The translations under genes were made by a program, and so were the position numbers. From positions 48,074,098 through 48,138,097 of the forward strand of contig CM043962.1 in assembly GCA_014529385.2 (NCBI GenBank): a stretch of DNA of 64,000 bases, written 5' to 3'. Origin of the DNA: Adiantum capillus-veneris (lineage: Eukaryota; Streptophyta; Polypodiopsida; Polypodiales; Pteridaceae). Positions 54,150 through 64,000 of the stretch are shown here, in pieces; position 1 is the stretch's first letter, and every line of letters begins with the position of its first letter. Below the pieces are notes generated by a model that was not told the DNA's origin, did not search any database, and saw only the letters and a program-made list of their open reading frames with translations.

Positions 54150-56875
54150 CACACTAGTAGTTCCTTTGATTTTAAATAGTTTTATGAATGATGACAGAAA
54201 ATGGGTGAGAGAAACTCAAAACATGAAACCTCAAAGGCTTTTTGGCTCCCATTCATATCATGCTCTGATTGTTCCTAAGCTTACCAAATTGATCAATGCT
54301 CACTTTTACCCAAGTGGTGATTGTTTTTACTAAGGAGTAGATTATCCCCAATAGGGCCACAATAAGGCCCGTGGGTAAGAAAATATGTGTTGGTCTCGAC
54401 TACTCCAAAGCGAGGGCAGACATGACAACAATAAGGTGCAAGATGGAGAGCAAATGCATGCTAAGATCAAGGGCCAAAGAAATGGCACTGCAACATGTGG
54501 TGCTGCAAATGGAATGCATAACAGAATATGAAGCAAAGTGATGGTAGATGTATCTGCATTGCTTATCCAATAGGGCCAATGCTAGTAGATCATGGAGCGA
54601 GATAGGACTATAATCGTCTATCAAGAGACGCCTAGGCCCTTGGATTATTGTAGGGTTTTAGTCCTCTCAGAGACATGCAATATGAAATGAGACGGACTAG
54701 CCCTTTGTGATTTCACACATTGATTTGCAACAATTTTTGTGTGCTTGAGGAAAGAACCCCTTTACATGTGTGTTCGCAATGTATTTGTATTGTATAAATG
54801 TCTCCATGAAGGTTGTGGGAGCATGTGCATGATAGCCATGGCTTTTTGAGAGGCCTAAAGCATTGGATTGCTTTTGGGCTTGAGCCTCCTTTGATGCATG
54901 TAAGTCGATTAGAGTGCTTTCAACCAATTACAAGAAGGGTCATCTTCAACAAGGCACAAGCAATGGGATAATAAACGTACACCATTGCTTTTGAAGGGGC
55001 TTGATAACTTCTAAATGGAAATGAGGTAGATGAGTTTGAAGCTCTTGCTTAGACTAAGATTCAACTGGATAACTATGGAGAAAAGGTATAACCACATGTT
55101 AGTGGTAGCCAAGAAGTTTCATTCAAAGAAGAGTGGTACAACAGAAGGAAGCTTTTGCTTGGAATGCCATATGTTGGAAGGCATCAATACTACAATAAAT
55201 ACTTTTTATATGCTGACATAAGTATGAGAGTGCAATTGCGGCATTAATTAATGAAGATCAAAGTGCTAGATATGTAAACACATCTATTCCATTTGTTTTT
55301 TTCTAGCCACTCAATGAGAAAATAAAAAATGCTAATGGTTGTGGAGAAAGTACACAGCGACATGGACTAATCAGGTAGAGCATGATGCTTGGTGCAACAA
55401 AGCTCCATTGTAAGTAGAGGGCTAGACTCATGATGAGCGAGTCTTGGAGGCTTGGTCAAATTGATGCAGTTAGATTGAAGGTAATAAATCCCTCTTGAAT
55501 CCAAATGCATTGCAAGTTTTTTTAAAAGGTGGCCTTCCTATAATGGAGGAGAAACGAACGTGAACTTTCAATATTGAAGGAGAAGCATATTGTAACCTTC
55601 CAACACTGGAGCTAAAAATAAAACATACGAGAGAAAGGCATGTTCCCTACGGTTTTCTCCTCTCACATTGGAGGAGAAAACAAACATGTGGGAACGGCAC
55701 ATTCCTTACGATTTACAATAATTGGGTGCAAACAGTGCCACCTCCGTGCCATAATCAAGTATGAGTTTTTTCTTTTTTTTTGAAACACGACATGTACACG
55801 TGCTTTGGGATCAACTTTAGACACAAAATACAAATACATTATTACCCTTCCATTGGAACATATTCGTTGGTGATCTACTTCAGAATGTCACTTGGAAGTG
55901 AAGCGCTCTCTACAAGTTCTGATGGAATACTAATTAAAACATTTTTGAAACAGTTCAAAGAGACCCTAAAGATCTAAGAGGTGTTTCACACACAACAAGG
56001 CGGGGGTAGAGGTGATGGCATCATCTTTGAATTCTTGCGGATGAAACTGCATCCTATGGTGGGGGCTTGTGTAACTCTGCCTCTTTTGGCAAAGTTACTG
56101 AGAGAGGGCGGGGGTACAGAAAATAAAAGGTGACGTGTGCAATAGGGGTCAACCCACTTAGTGTGAAATGCCTCTAAGAAGAGTCGAGTACATTTTGCAA
56201 ACGCTTGGTTACTTGGGAAGCCTAATATGCTTTTGCAATTTCTAGATCGTAGAAGCGACCGCTTGGCATGATCTAGGCCATTGCCCTCGAGCCAAATCGC
56301 ACAACCAAGATTAGTCGCGAGCTTGCTTTCAATAAAAACCTCATGTTGCACGCATCTTATCGCAGAAAAGCAGCTCATGCATGGTGTCAAAACTACAGAG
56401 AGGCAACGATTGGTTGAAAGCTTTAGGGTATGAGATGGAAGCCAACATCGATTGCTCTGGAAAAGTGTTAATCATCCTTGGATGTTCATCATTGGCCTCG
56501 CCTAGCAGATAGACACAAGAGCAGGATGCTTACCATAGCTGGGATGCAAAAGGTGGGTGCAAGTGTCCTCACAATGATAGATGACGGACCTCGGCCAATA
56601 GAGGTGATGCCAATTGTTGCAACTTCCCTAGGCGGCCAAAAGACTGCAAGGCCATCTTCAAAGTTGTGCGTAAAACATGTTGTCGACAATGCCAATGTTC
56701 ACCTATGAATGGTAGACCCCCCCTTAGGGAACATTCTAACCACCAACATCCCTCTGGCTACCAAAACAACCCATGAAAATGGGCTTGACACCTGCAAGCT
56801 ACGTGTTCCTCTGTGGAAGCCATCCTTGCTGCCTACATATTGCATTCACCACCATAGCATCCTACGATTTTACCC
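54150..56875. other. No gene recognised; one hairpin
   Basis: GTTTTCTCCTC (55652-55662) pairs perfectly with GAGGAGAAAAC (55671-55681) around an 8 nt loop. A plus frame 56478-56891 with one stop (MDVHHWPRLADRHKS, VPLWKPSLLPTYC) and a 134-codon minus frame (56390-55986, DHAKRSLLRSRNCKSILGFP) are not recognised. Confidence 0.4.
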
Positions 56876-57339
56876 ATGGCTGATCTTGTAGTGAATAGCC
56901 TTTATAAACAATGCCTACAGTCAAAACGACATATCTCAAGCTTCCTTGAGCTTTCTATCTCCCTCATGACAGAGGGAGAATCAAACAAGCTTGAGCATCA
57001 AGCTAAATTGAAAGAAGAGGAACGACATAGAAGCATTGGTGATGGTAGACATGATAGCATAAGTGAATGCAACAACCAACATCACGATAGAAGTTGTCTA
57101 GAGATGATGATGGAGATTGCAACAGAGATGATCGACACTATGATGAAGATCGTGGTAGACAAGATCCACACGAGAGAAAATACGAAAGACAAAGAGAGTA
57201 TGTCCTAGGCCTTTTGTCCCTAATGAAAGGGGGAGAATCAAAAGAGCTTGAGCATAAAGCTAAGTTGAAAGAAGACAATTTTTTTTTGTCAATGGTAATG
57301 GTAGACATGATAGCAAAAGTGAACATGGCCATAGCTTAG
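56876..57339 (+). pseudogene. Arg/Asp-rich coding remnant, internally duplicated
   Basis: Frames read ESNKLEHQAKLKEEERHRS and, shifted, RDDRHYDEDRGRQDPHERKY with ERQREYVLG, like the charged C-terminal tail of an RNA-binding or splicing protein. A second copy of the start (GESKELEHKAKLKED, 57226-57280) follows about 255 bp later with the GATGGTAGACATGATAGCA block also repeated. It may be a retroposed or captured gene fragment. The parent gene is not identified. Confidence 0.35.
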
Positions 57340-58695
57340 TATTCCCAGCCTACTGATTGAGCCATTCTATTGTAGTGATTACACTGAAGCTTATGAACTA
57401 CTACAATAAACCCTACATCTTCTATAACGTAGAACATAAAGTTATCTCTGCTTCTCTTTAGGTTAAATCTATCTCCTGTATCTTTTGTATTTACAAAAAG
57501 CACATATATTCACAAGAATGGACGACTGGCTACACAACCACGACTCCAGCACAACAACACTACAAGGTCCGTTACCTGCATCCAATTTCCCATCCTATGC
57601 ATTTGCTTGGTCCAACACAAAAAGCCTACAAAGCAAGTCACTGCTTCCATTTCCTATAGTTTTTGGAGAGACCACAATTCCAACTCTCCACCATACTTTT
57701 GTATGGCATTTTTGCATGACATGCACTATATAATTAGCATTTTCACTTTGTGACACTTCATTGCAAGACAAAATCTTTAACTATTCACATCGTTTTATGT
57801 AGCTTGTTGACACAAACATTGTCCTCCGACTTGGATGATTGGACGATACCCGTGTACGATTATCAGGTTGATAGTACAGTTTAATTTTTATAGTTTGTTG
57901 ATGCGTTTTTTGAGTTTGTCAATGCTTCCTTAAGTTTAGTTTAGCTATATGTTTTTGTCTCACTAGAATATGCTCAATTTTGATCATCATATTATATATC
58001 AAATAGATACACACTTCTTCTTCTTCTCTCTCTCTCTCTCTCTCTCTACGAGAAATAAGGAAAAATTATCTATGCCTGATTTAAAGTAAGATGGTTCCTG
58101 GTGTAAAGACTAAATGGATGATATTACTAGACTGAATGGCAATATGCAAATAACTACCAAAACAGGTTAAGGAGTAGGGTTTAAGCAGAATGATTAAGCT
58201 GCAACCCTTTGCTCGATTCAATTATCCCCATTAGTAGCCCTTTGTTGTATACTCAGCTCTATAGGACACAACTTGCTTCTTCCCAATGCTCATAAACCCA
58301 AGATGAGCTATAGTTGAACCAACTAAGCAAGTAACCCATGGTTATCTATGTGTATCCTGTTATGTTCTACAACAACGCCCAATACTAGTTTTGAAATACC
58401 AGGCTCCCTCCTTTGCTCGATGATACTTAGGCTGTTTACACATCGACTGCACAAAATTGGGCACGCAGACGTGGAGCCCAGCTGGCAGAAAACTATTGGT
58501 TGCGAAAAAGTGACACTGGACAAAGTTTTAGACAGCCTCGACCCCTTGTCCAAGGATGGGCGGGCATCGAACTGTTGCCAACTCAACGAGACGGATGCGT
58601 CAAACCAATAGCGTAAGGGGTGGAGCTGACACCTCCCTCGCGTTCTTGAAATGAAGAGCACTTAGTGTGTAACGCGTGCCTGCCCACCCTCGAGA
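57340..58695. other. No gene recognised; CT microsatellite
   Basis: (CT)n at 58019-58047. An 82-codon and an 87-codon plus frame (57485-57733, 58348-58611) and a 112-codon minus frame (58661-58323) have no known motif. Confidence 0.4.
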
Positions 58696-59127
58696 CTAAG
58701 TGGCACGGGCATGGGAGGGTGAGATCTACGGCCAGGGGATTGTGGCTCGTAGATCTGGAATGTGGGTACTTTTGTAAAAAGTAATCTAGGGTATCCAAGT
58801 TTTGAAAGTAATTTAAGGTACACACTTTTGTGGGCGTGGGTTTTGAACCCGTGACCTCACCCATGAGAGGCGCATACCTTAACCACTACGTCATGCGCGC
58901 GTTGTGAAATGTGGAGGATTTAATTTACTTAAAACATGTATGCACAAAGGTGACAATCAAAAGTAATTTAGAGTATCGTAGATTACTTTTTATTACAAAA
59001 AGTAATCTAAGGTACAAACAAGTAATCTAAGGTAGGGTACCCTAGATTACTTTTGACGCCACCACTGGGATCTACGACCACAATCCCCCGACCGTAGATC
59101 CCATCCTCCCATGCCCGTGCCACTTAG
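58696..59127 (-). mobile_element. TIR element with tRNA-like segment, copy A
   Basis: Starts CTAAGTGGCACGGGCATGG and ends with its reverse complement at 59127. About 432 bp. It has subterminal repeats of the AAAGTAATCTAGGGTACC type in both directions. The tRNA-like segment lies on the minus strand (58900-58836). Copy A is the reverse complement of copy B (59207-59615). The size and absence of protein fit a non-autonomous DNA element. Confidence 0.75.
58836..58900 (-). repeat. tRNA-like Pol III promoter segment in copy A
   Basis: Minus strand TGACGTAGTGG (58893-58883) is A-box-like, GGGTTCAAAACCC (58850-58838) B-box-like. A tRNA-Met-derived look; not a functional tRNA, since the arms do not fold fully. 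Confidence 0.65.
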
Positions 59128-59206
59128 TCCTGAGACCCACAATCCCCTGGCCGTAGATCCCATCCTCCATGCCCGTGCCACTTAGTCCTGAGACCTACCC
59201 TCAGAA
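59128..59206. repeat. Spacer with a third, partial terminal repeat
   Basis: 59138-59185 repeats the terminal 48 bp of copy A (same orientation as its right end), so three terminal repeats lie side by side between the two elements. Confidence 0.75.
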
Positions 59207-59615
59207 CTAAGTGGCACGGGCATGGGAGGATGGGATCTACGACCGGGGGATTGTGGGCCGTAGATCCCAGTGGCGGCGCCGAAAGTAATCTAGGGTACCC
59301 TAGTTTACTTTTTAATTATAAAAAGTAAACTAGGATACCTTAGATTATTTTCGGCTGTCGCCCTTGTGCATATATGTTATAAGTAAATTAGGGTCATCAC
59401 TTTTCACAACGCGCGCATGGCGTAGTGGTTAGGGTGTGCGCCTCTCATGGGTGAGGTCACGGGTTCAAAACCCACGTGGATATCCTAGTTTATTTTTAAA
59501 ACTCGGGTACCCTAGTTTATTTTTTACAAAAGTAATCTAGGGTACCCGCATTTCAAATCTACGATCCACAATCTCTCGATCGTAGATCCCACCCTCCCAT
59601 GCCCGTGCCACTTAG
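59207..59615 (+). mobile_element. TIR element with tRNA-like segment, copy B
   Basis: Starts CTAAGTGGCACGGGCATGG at 59207 and ends in its reverse complement at 59615, about 409 bp. It matches copy A in inverted orientation along its whole length, including the tRNA-like part at 59411-59476, so the two form a 920 bp inverted repeat. It ends about 100 bp upstream of the KH gene ATG. Confidence 0.75.
59411..59476 (+). repeat. tRNA-like Pol III promoter segment in copy B
   Basis: A box TGGCGTAGTGG (59418-59428) fits the consensus, and B box GGTTCAAAACC (59462-59472) is close to GGTTCGANTCC; spacing is tRNA-like. The middle (CTCATGGGTGAGGTC) resembles the CAT-anticodon arm and variable loop of elongator tRNA-Met. 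It would fold only partly as a tRNA. Confidence 0.7.
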
Positions 59616-59711
59616 TCGTGAGGAAGACCTACCCACCACGGGTAGACATGGCGGCAGTCTGTAAAAAGCCTTAGGCCTAGGTACTTCGTTTTTGTAAACT
59701 CTCTTACAACA

Positions 59712-60245
59712 ATGACACGAGGGATTTCAAAAATGGAGAACAGTTACGACGAGAACTCCTCGACGAAGAAGAAGCAACTTAGGACGAAGCAAGCAGCGAA
59801 TAAAGAGGAGGTATACTCTTCCAAAAAGAAACAGAAGAAGCTGAAGGAGCTTGAAAGCTCTCGTGAAAAAGAAGAGGAGGCTTCGGCGACGATCTTTGAC
59901 TCCGTCGAAGAAAGCTCTCCAAAGAGGCAAAGTAAACGGCATAGAGAGAGTAGCTGCAACGATGAGGAGAAGGACGAGAGACAGAACAATAATAATAATG
60001 ATAAGAAGAAGAGGAAGAAGAAGAAGAGGAAGAACAATGAAAGCTCTGCTGTTGATGAAAAAATGGAGGACCCACGTTCACAGAATAGTGTGCATGCAGA
60101 AGGCCATGGTAAGTCTGCAGATGTTTCCTTCTACCTACTTGTCCCCTCCAAGGAGATGGGAAAAGTCATTGGCAAGCAGGGCTACCGCATCCAGCAGCTG
60201 AGAGAGGAGACTGGTGCTTGCATCAGGATTGGAGATGCCATTATG
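59712..60245 (+). CDS. KH-domain RNA-binding protein, first coding exon
   Basis: ATG at 59712 opens a frame of 178 codons. Residues 1-135 are strongly charged: Lys/Glu-rich, an Asn run (NNNNN), and a basic KKKRKKKKRKNN patch that could be a nuclear signal. Residues 141-178 are the start of a type I KH domain: YLLVPSKEMGKVIGKQGYRI, with the RNA-gripping GxxG loop as GKQG (154-157), then QQLREETGACIRIGDA. The frame meets ATG|GTGAGC at 60245/60246, a good splice donor in phase 0; the open frame running on to 60305 is intron. The rest of the KH fold (last strand and helix) must be in a later exon not seen here. It may be one of the plant multi-KH proteins; the exact family member cannot be named. 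Confidence 0.8.
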
Positions 60246-60251
60246 GTGAGC
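60246..60251 (+). other. Splice donor of KH gene intron
   Basis: GTGAGC after a phase-0 codon, inside the KH domain. The intron would run at least through the gypsy element, beyond 63.6 kb. Confidence 0.65.
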
Positions 60252-60700
60252 TTGCACTGCTTTCTTCTTTTTGTGGGGGTGGGAACACAGTACTGCCAAA
60301 TTTAGATTATGCCATTGTGGCAAGAAATTTGTGTTTTTATAAAGTGTGCCTGTAGTGCTCAGTTTGCGTGAAACACCACCCCGTGGCTGATAAATTTGTG
60401 TCATCGTCTCCTTAGTTTGGAAACACCAGTTTTTGGGCCCTTGAATAAGCACTATGCTAAACAAAAAGAGGGCCAGTGGGAAATAGTGTTGTTTTCACAG
60501 CTTCTACTTGGCCCCTTTTTTTTGAACGTGGAAATGGATTGCAACTGGTCCGGTGTGCCTCTCTTACAGAATGGTTGTGCTGTAGATTTGCATCTTATTT
60601 TGGGGTACAACATCCAAACATGTTAGAGTGGATGTGGGATGATTTTGGAGGCACAACCGAGGGGTTTTACAGTCCCTTGGCTAGCATTAAAACTGAAGGG
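60252..60700 (+). other. Presumed intron, no other feature
   Basis: Short frames only. Part near 60500-60700 might be the 5' edge of the gypsy remnant but has no motif. Confidence 0.4.
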
Positions 60701-60989
60701 CGAGTCCATTCCTAATTTATCGGCTTCGGCCATTTCCAAATTAATGAAATCCAGTCTCTTTGTTCACTCGATCTACTTGAAAGAGTTAAATGATGAACAC
60801 AAAAGGAACATGTCTGAACTTGATAGAGAACGCCAAGATTTTCTCCACACTAATGCCGATTTCTTCGCTGAGGGCCTGCCAGGTGAGTTGCCCCCATCTT
60901 GTCCTGAGGATCACACCATTGATCTGATTCGTTGGAAGCACACCACCGAACCGGCCACCTTACAGTGTTAGTCGAGCCCATAATGAAGA

Positions 60990-61620
60990 GATCATGAACC
61001 AAGTGAAAAACCTTTTGGAAAAGGGTCTTATCCAACAAAGTACTTCACCCTACTGCTCTCCGGTGTTGTTGGTTATAAAGAAAGACGGATTTTCGAGAAG
61101 GTGCATTGATTACAGAGCTCTCAATAAAATCACCATCAAGAACAGATTTCTGATTCCAAGGATCGATGATATTCTTGACCGACTTCAAGGATCCTCCTGT
61201 TTCAGTAGGATTGATTTGAAAAGCTGATATCATCAAATCCAAATCGCGCCGGTAGATCTCTACGAGACAGCCTTTCGGACGAGCTTCGGTTTGTATGAAT
61301 TTTTGGTGATGCCTTTTGACCTTACCAATGCTCAACGACTTTCAACGGAATGATGGATAGGATTTGCAAAGAGTATAGTTTGTCGACACTTTCTTTGATG
61401 ACATTATAGTCTTCTCCAAGGATGAAGCAGAACATAGACACCATCTGCTACAGGTCTTTCAAGCATTGCGAGATCACAAGTTAGTTATCAATGCCAAAAA
61501 GAGTGAATTTTTCTTGTCAGAGATACACTTCTTGGGACACATCGTCTCAGCACAATAGGAGTACAGATGGACCCGGCCAAGATTGAGACTATACGTGATT
61601 GACCCAATTTGAAGAATGTT
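60990..61620 (+). pseudogene. Gypsy reverse transcriptase remnant
   Basis: [56 protein letters not shown] then a TGA in place of the Gly of DLRSGYHQI (61225-61227), and [18 protein letters not shown]. The catalytic box is FFDDI (61391-61405; usual YADD or YLDD family), followed by VFSKDEAEHRHHLLQVF and FLGHIVS. The two Asp residues are kept, but the stop and shifts prevent translation. Confidence 0.85.
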
Positions 61621-61778
61621 CATGAAGTTAGAAGCTTCTTGGGTTTGTGTTCTTACTACTTGCGGTTCATCGAAAGTTTGCAGAGGTAGCTTCCCCTTTG
61701 CACATTCTGACACAAAAAGCAGTCCCTTTCTCGTGGGGACCCACAAAGGTGACTGCCTTTTAGACACTGAAAGAGAAA

Positions 61779-62378
61779 TTGACTACTAAACGAGTATTGA
61801 CTTTGCCGGATTTGCAAAAGTCATTTAAAGTATATTGTGATGCTTGTGGTCGTAGTCTGGGAGCGGTCTTGATGCAAGAAGGCCATGGGATTGCCTATGA
61901 AAACCGATTGTTTTCAAGGCCAGAATTGACAACAGAGATTTATGAGAGAGAGCTTTTGGCAATGATCCATGCTCTTACTCAGTGGCGACACTACCTACTT
62001 GGAGCCGACTTCACAGTATTCACCGATCATCAGAGTTTACGCTACGTCTTGTCACAGAAGCAGCTTTCAAAAAAGCAAATGCAGTGGGCTAACATTTTGT
62101 CACAATTTCACTTCCAGATTGTCCATGTTCAGGGACAGAAGAACTTGGTGGCAGATACTTTGTCTCGGAAACCGCTAGTCTTGGCTATTTTCGCATTTCA
62201 TCGCAGAAGCTTCGAGGACATGTATAGATCAGTACGCCACATATCCGGATTTTTCGGATGTATTCAATCGAATACAGAATGGGGAGGTAGTAGCGGGATA
62301 TTCCATACGGGATGGCTACTTGATGAAGAAAACGATGTTGTGCGTTACACAGCCGTTGAGGGAGAAGTTTTTGACTGA
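61779..62378 (+). pseudogene. Gypsy RNase H and linker
   Basis: A 199-codon open stretch: FKVYCDACGRSLGAVLMQEG (first catalytic Asp), YERELLAMIHALTQWRHYLL (catalytic Glu), FTVFTDHQSLRYVL (Asp) and QKNLVADTLSRKP (last Asp). All four acidic residues expected for the RNase H fold are present, so this is the best preserved domain of the element. The frame ends in the linker to the integrase zinc finger, where YTAVEGEVFD is out of frame with the preceding H2C2 region. Confidence 0.85.
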
Positions 62379-63172
62379 GTGCCATTGTCCATCTTTTACG
62401 GGTCACTGCGGCATCGACACCACCTTGAAAGGTATGGAGCATTACTTCTTTTGTCCAAGACTCAAGAAAGATGTGGACGACTTTGAAGTTTGTACGCAGT
62501 TGCTTAGTATGCCAAAAGGTCAAGTTTGACGGACATAAAGCACAGGGATTGTTACAGCCTTTACCCATTCCCACTCGACCTTGGGAAAGTATTGCTATGG
62601 ATTTCATTTTTGATCTCCCAAAGACACAGAGTGGGCATGATGGCATTTCGACTGTCATCGACAGATTTAGCGAGCAAGCTCACTTCATTCCAGTGAAGAA
62701 AATAGTCAAAACCGGATTATAGCGAGACTGTTCATTGCACAAATTTTTAGAGTACATTGCATGCTTGAGACAATAGTCTCCGATAGAGATTCCCGATCCA
62801 CGAGTTTATTTTGGAGGGCTATTTAGGAGAACATTGGCACACGGTTGTAGTTCTCATCATCTTTCCACCTGCAGACAGATGGGCAATTTGAGATTGCAAA
62901 TTTCAGTCGTACTGGATTTATTGAAGTCTTATATTTTTGATCAGAAGACTCAATGGGAATTTTTTTTGCCCTTGGTGGAATTTGCCTACAATAATACGAT
63001 CCACTCTTCGACGGGAAAGACGACATTTGAGATCGTTGAAGGTGCTCTGAAGGTTCCACTCTTCCTTAGCACAAAATATAAATTTTTTGAAGCCGACCAG
63101 TACACGAGGGACTTGAACACTCCATTTGCCAAGGTGTGGGAAGCTTTAGCGAAATCTCAGGAACGATACTAG
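62340..63172 (+). pseudogene. Gypsy integrase remnant
   Basis: The zinc finger reads H-CPSFTGHCGIDTTLKG then VCTQLL or CLVCQK in a shifted frame. The core has RPWESIAMDFIFDLPKTQSG (first Asp) and ISTVIDRFSEQAHFIPV, a TAG at 62720, a shifted stretch holding the second Asp region (about 62790-62810), and WEFFLPLVEFAYNNTIHSST with TTFEIVEGA (63170 side). Order is correct for gypsy integrase. Confidence 0.8.
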
Positions 63173-63640
63173 AAGGCAGCAAATTGACATCGTCGCGATT
63201 TGAAATTAAAAGAAGAAGATTGGGTGCTCTTACGTTTTGAGGGGCACGCCTAAGAAAGAAAAAGGGAAATGAGCGGCTTTTTCCAAAGCTTAGCACGATG
63301 TATTATGGCCCTTTCTAGATAAAAGAAAAGATAAATGATATCTCCTTTAGATTGAAGTTGCCTGATACTTGGAAGATTCACAATGCATTTCATGCGAGTC
63401 TATTGAAGCCTTTTAAAGGCGATGTGCCTGTGACGGGGAGCAAGATGAGCAACCTGAAGTGGAGGAAAGCGAGGAAATACTCGTTCCAGAATAGATATTG
63501 GCACACAAAGACAGAAAGATAAAAGGTAAGGTAAAGTGATTAGGCGATTCTTGGTTAAGTTCAAGAACTATCCTGTAGCGGGTTTGCACAAGAGGGGAGT
63601 CACTCCGCTCCTTTGTCAACGGATTACCGATTTTGAATAG

Positions 63641-64000
63641 AGTCACTTATGTCCTCTTTGGGTTTCAGGGATACTAAAGGGCTGAGTAGTATTTTGCTGT
63701 ATGACTTTATAACTGGAATTCTCGAAATGAAAATGATTGATTTGTACTTGACTTGTTTGTTGCAGGAACTGAAAGACGAAATGACTGCAGCATTTCGGTC
63801 TCATAAATCTCTATAGACATGATTGCAATAAGGATTAGTTAATCGGGCATCCGTGAGGTTCATAATAGATCTAGATGCGATTACTAAATTCGTTGCCTAT
63901 TGATCATGGTCTGAGATTTGAAATGAATTTGTATGTGATTTGTCATGTGATGTCCTGTGATGTGACTATCGTCTTGTACAAGTGCTAGATATGTTGTGTC
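63641..64000. other. No gene recognised at the window end
   Basis: AT-rich sequence after the chromodomain block; it could be the 3' untranslated part or LTR of the gypsy element, but no second copy is in the window. TTGTTTGTTGCAG near 63750-63766 looks like an acceptor but is not supported as a KH exon start. Confidence 0.4.

Larger units (their letters stand above)
60700..63640 (+). mobile_element. Chromodomain Ty3/gypsy pol remnant
   Basis: In order: end of protease linker ([18 protein letters not shown]), reverse transcriptase (60990-61620), RNase H (61779-62178), H2C2 zinc finger (about 62380-62530), integrase core (62550-63170) and a C-terminal chromodomain-like block (about 63470-63570: ILAHKDRKIKGK, FLVKFKNYPV). 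RT-RNaseH-integrase-chromodomain is the order of chromovirus-type gypsy elements. gag and protease are not found upstream, and LTRs were not delimited. Stops and shifts are frequent. It lies in the same orientation as the KH gene and probably within its intron. Confidence 0.85.

Noticed and set aside
59411-59476. Functional tRNA gene
   Set aside because: Good A and B boxes, but the anticodon arm and acceptor do not fold properly, and it is repeated inside a TIR element.
59727-60081. Minus-strand open frames of 71-100 codons opposite the KH exon
   Set aside because: Ser/Phe/Leu-rich mirror of the Lys/Glu-rich exon; the KH motif is on the plus strand.
63750-63830. Second KH exon after TTGTTTGTTGCAG
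   Set aside because: In the phase required by the donor at 60246 the frame stops after 17 codons and shows no KH continuation.

Overview
This 64 kb window looks like nuclear DNA of a land plant with a large, repeat-rich genome. Evidence for a plant is the mix of Ty1/copia and Ty3/gypsy elements with tRNA-iMet-like and tRNA-Asp-like primer sites, a chromodomain gypsy element, and the start of a KH-domain gene with a good intron donor. A Penelope-type reverse transcriptase with 2 kb direct repeats is also present; together with the low gene density this would suit a fern, lycophyte or gymnosperm, but the species cannot be fixed from the sequence. Only one probable host gene is visible (59712-60245, first exon, + strand). 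Almost everything else is transposable elements in various states of decay, microsatellites and dispersed repeats.

Layout. 1-2 kb: no gene, ending in a purine tract. 2.0-10.3 kb: one long LINE (+) and two 5'-truncated relatives (- then +); two more bare LINE tails lie at 14.3-15.0 kb. All five share a paired-hairpin 3' tail. 10.3-20.6 kb: non-coding and degraded sequence with a terminal-inverted-repeat element that carries a tRNA-like segment (12.24-12.58 kb), a 155 bp foldback hairpin (13.25-13.41 kb), a duplicated block coding on the - strand (15.2-16.6 kb), long poly-G/C runs and a 85 nt GA repeat. 20.7-28.5 kb: two decayed copia elements lying back to back (- then +). 29.6-31.2 kb: a degraded gag-like region with a 343 bp tandem duplication. 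31.3-35.5 kb: an LTR-like stretch, about 285 bp tandem repeats holding a covarying palindrome, and an unknown 161-codon ORF. 37.1-44.0 kb: an Athila-like gypsy gag remnant (-) into which a structurally complete, internally deleted copia element (38014-41289, with LTRs, primer site, polypurine tract and CATCA target duplication) has inserted. 46.4-54.1 kb: a Penelope-like element, two 2 kb direct repeats around an ORF1-like and a reverse transcriptase reading frame. 54.2-58.7 kb: mostly nothing recognised. 58.7-59.6 kb: two inverted copies of a roughly 420 bp terminal-inverted-repeat element, each with a tRNA-Met-like Pol III promoter. 59.7-60.2 kb: KH gene exon 1. 60.7-63.6 kb: chromodomain gypsy pol, presumably inside the KH gene intron.

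None of the element proteins looks intact except the 539-codon (probably 503-codon) frame of the inserted copia element, which has lost integrase and nearly all of reverse transcriptase and so would need help in trans. Coordinates of decayed elements are approximate, because borders were judged by eye.
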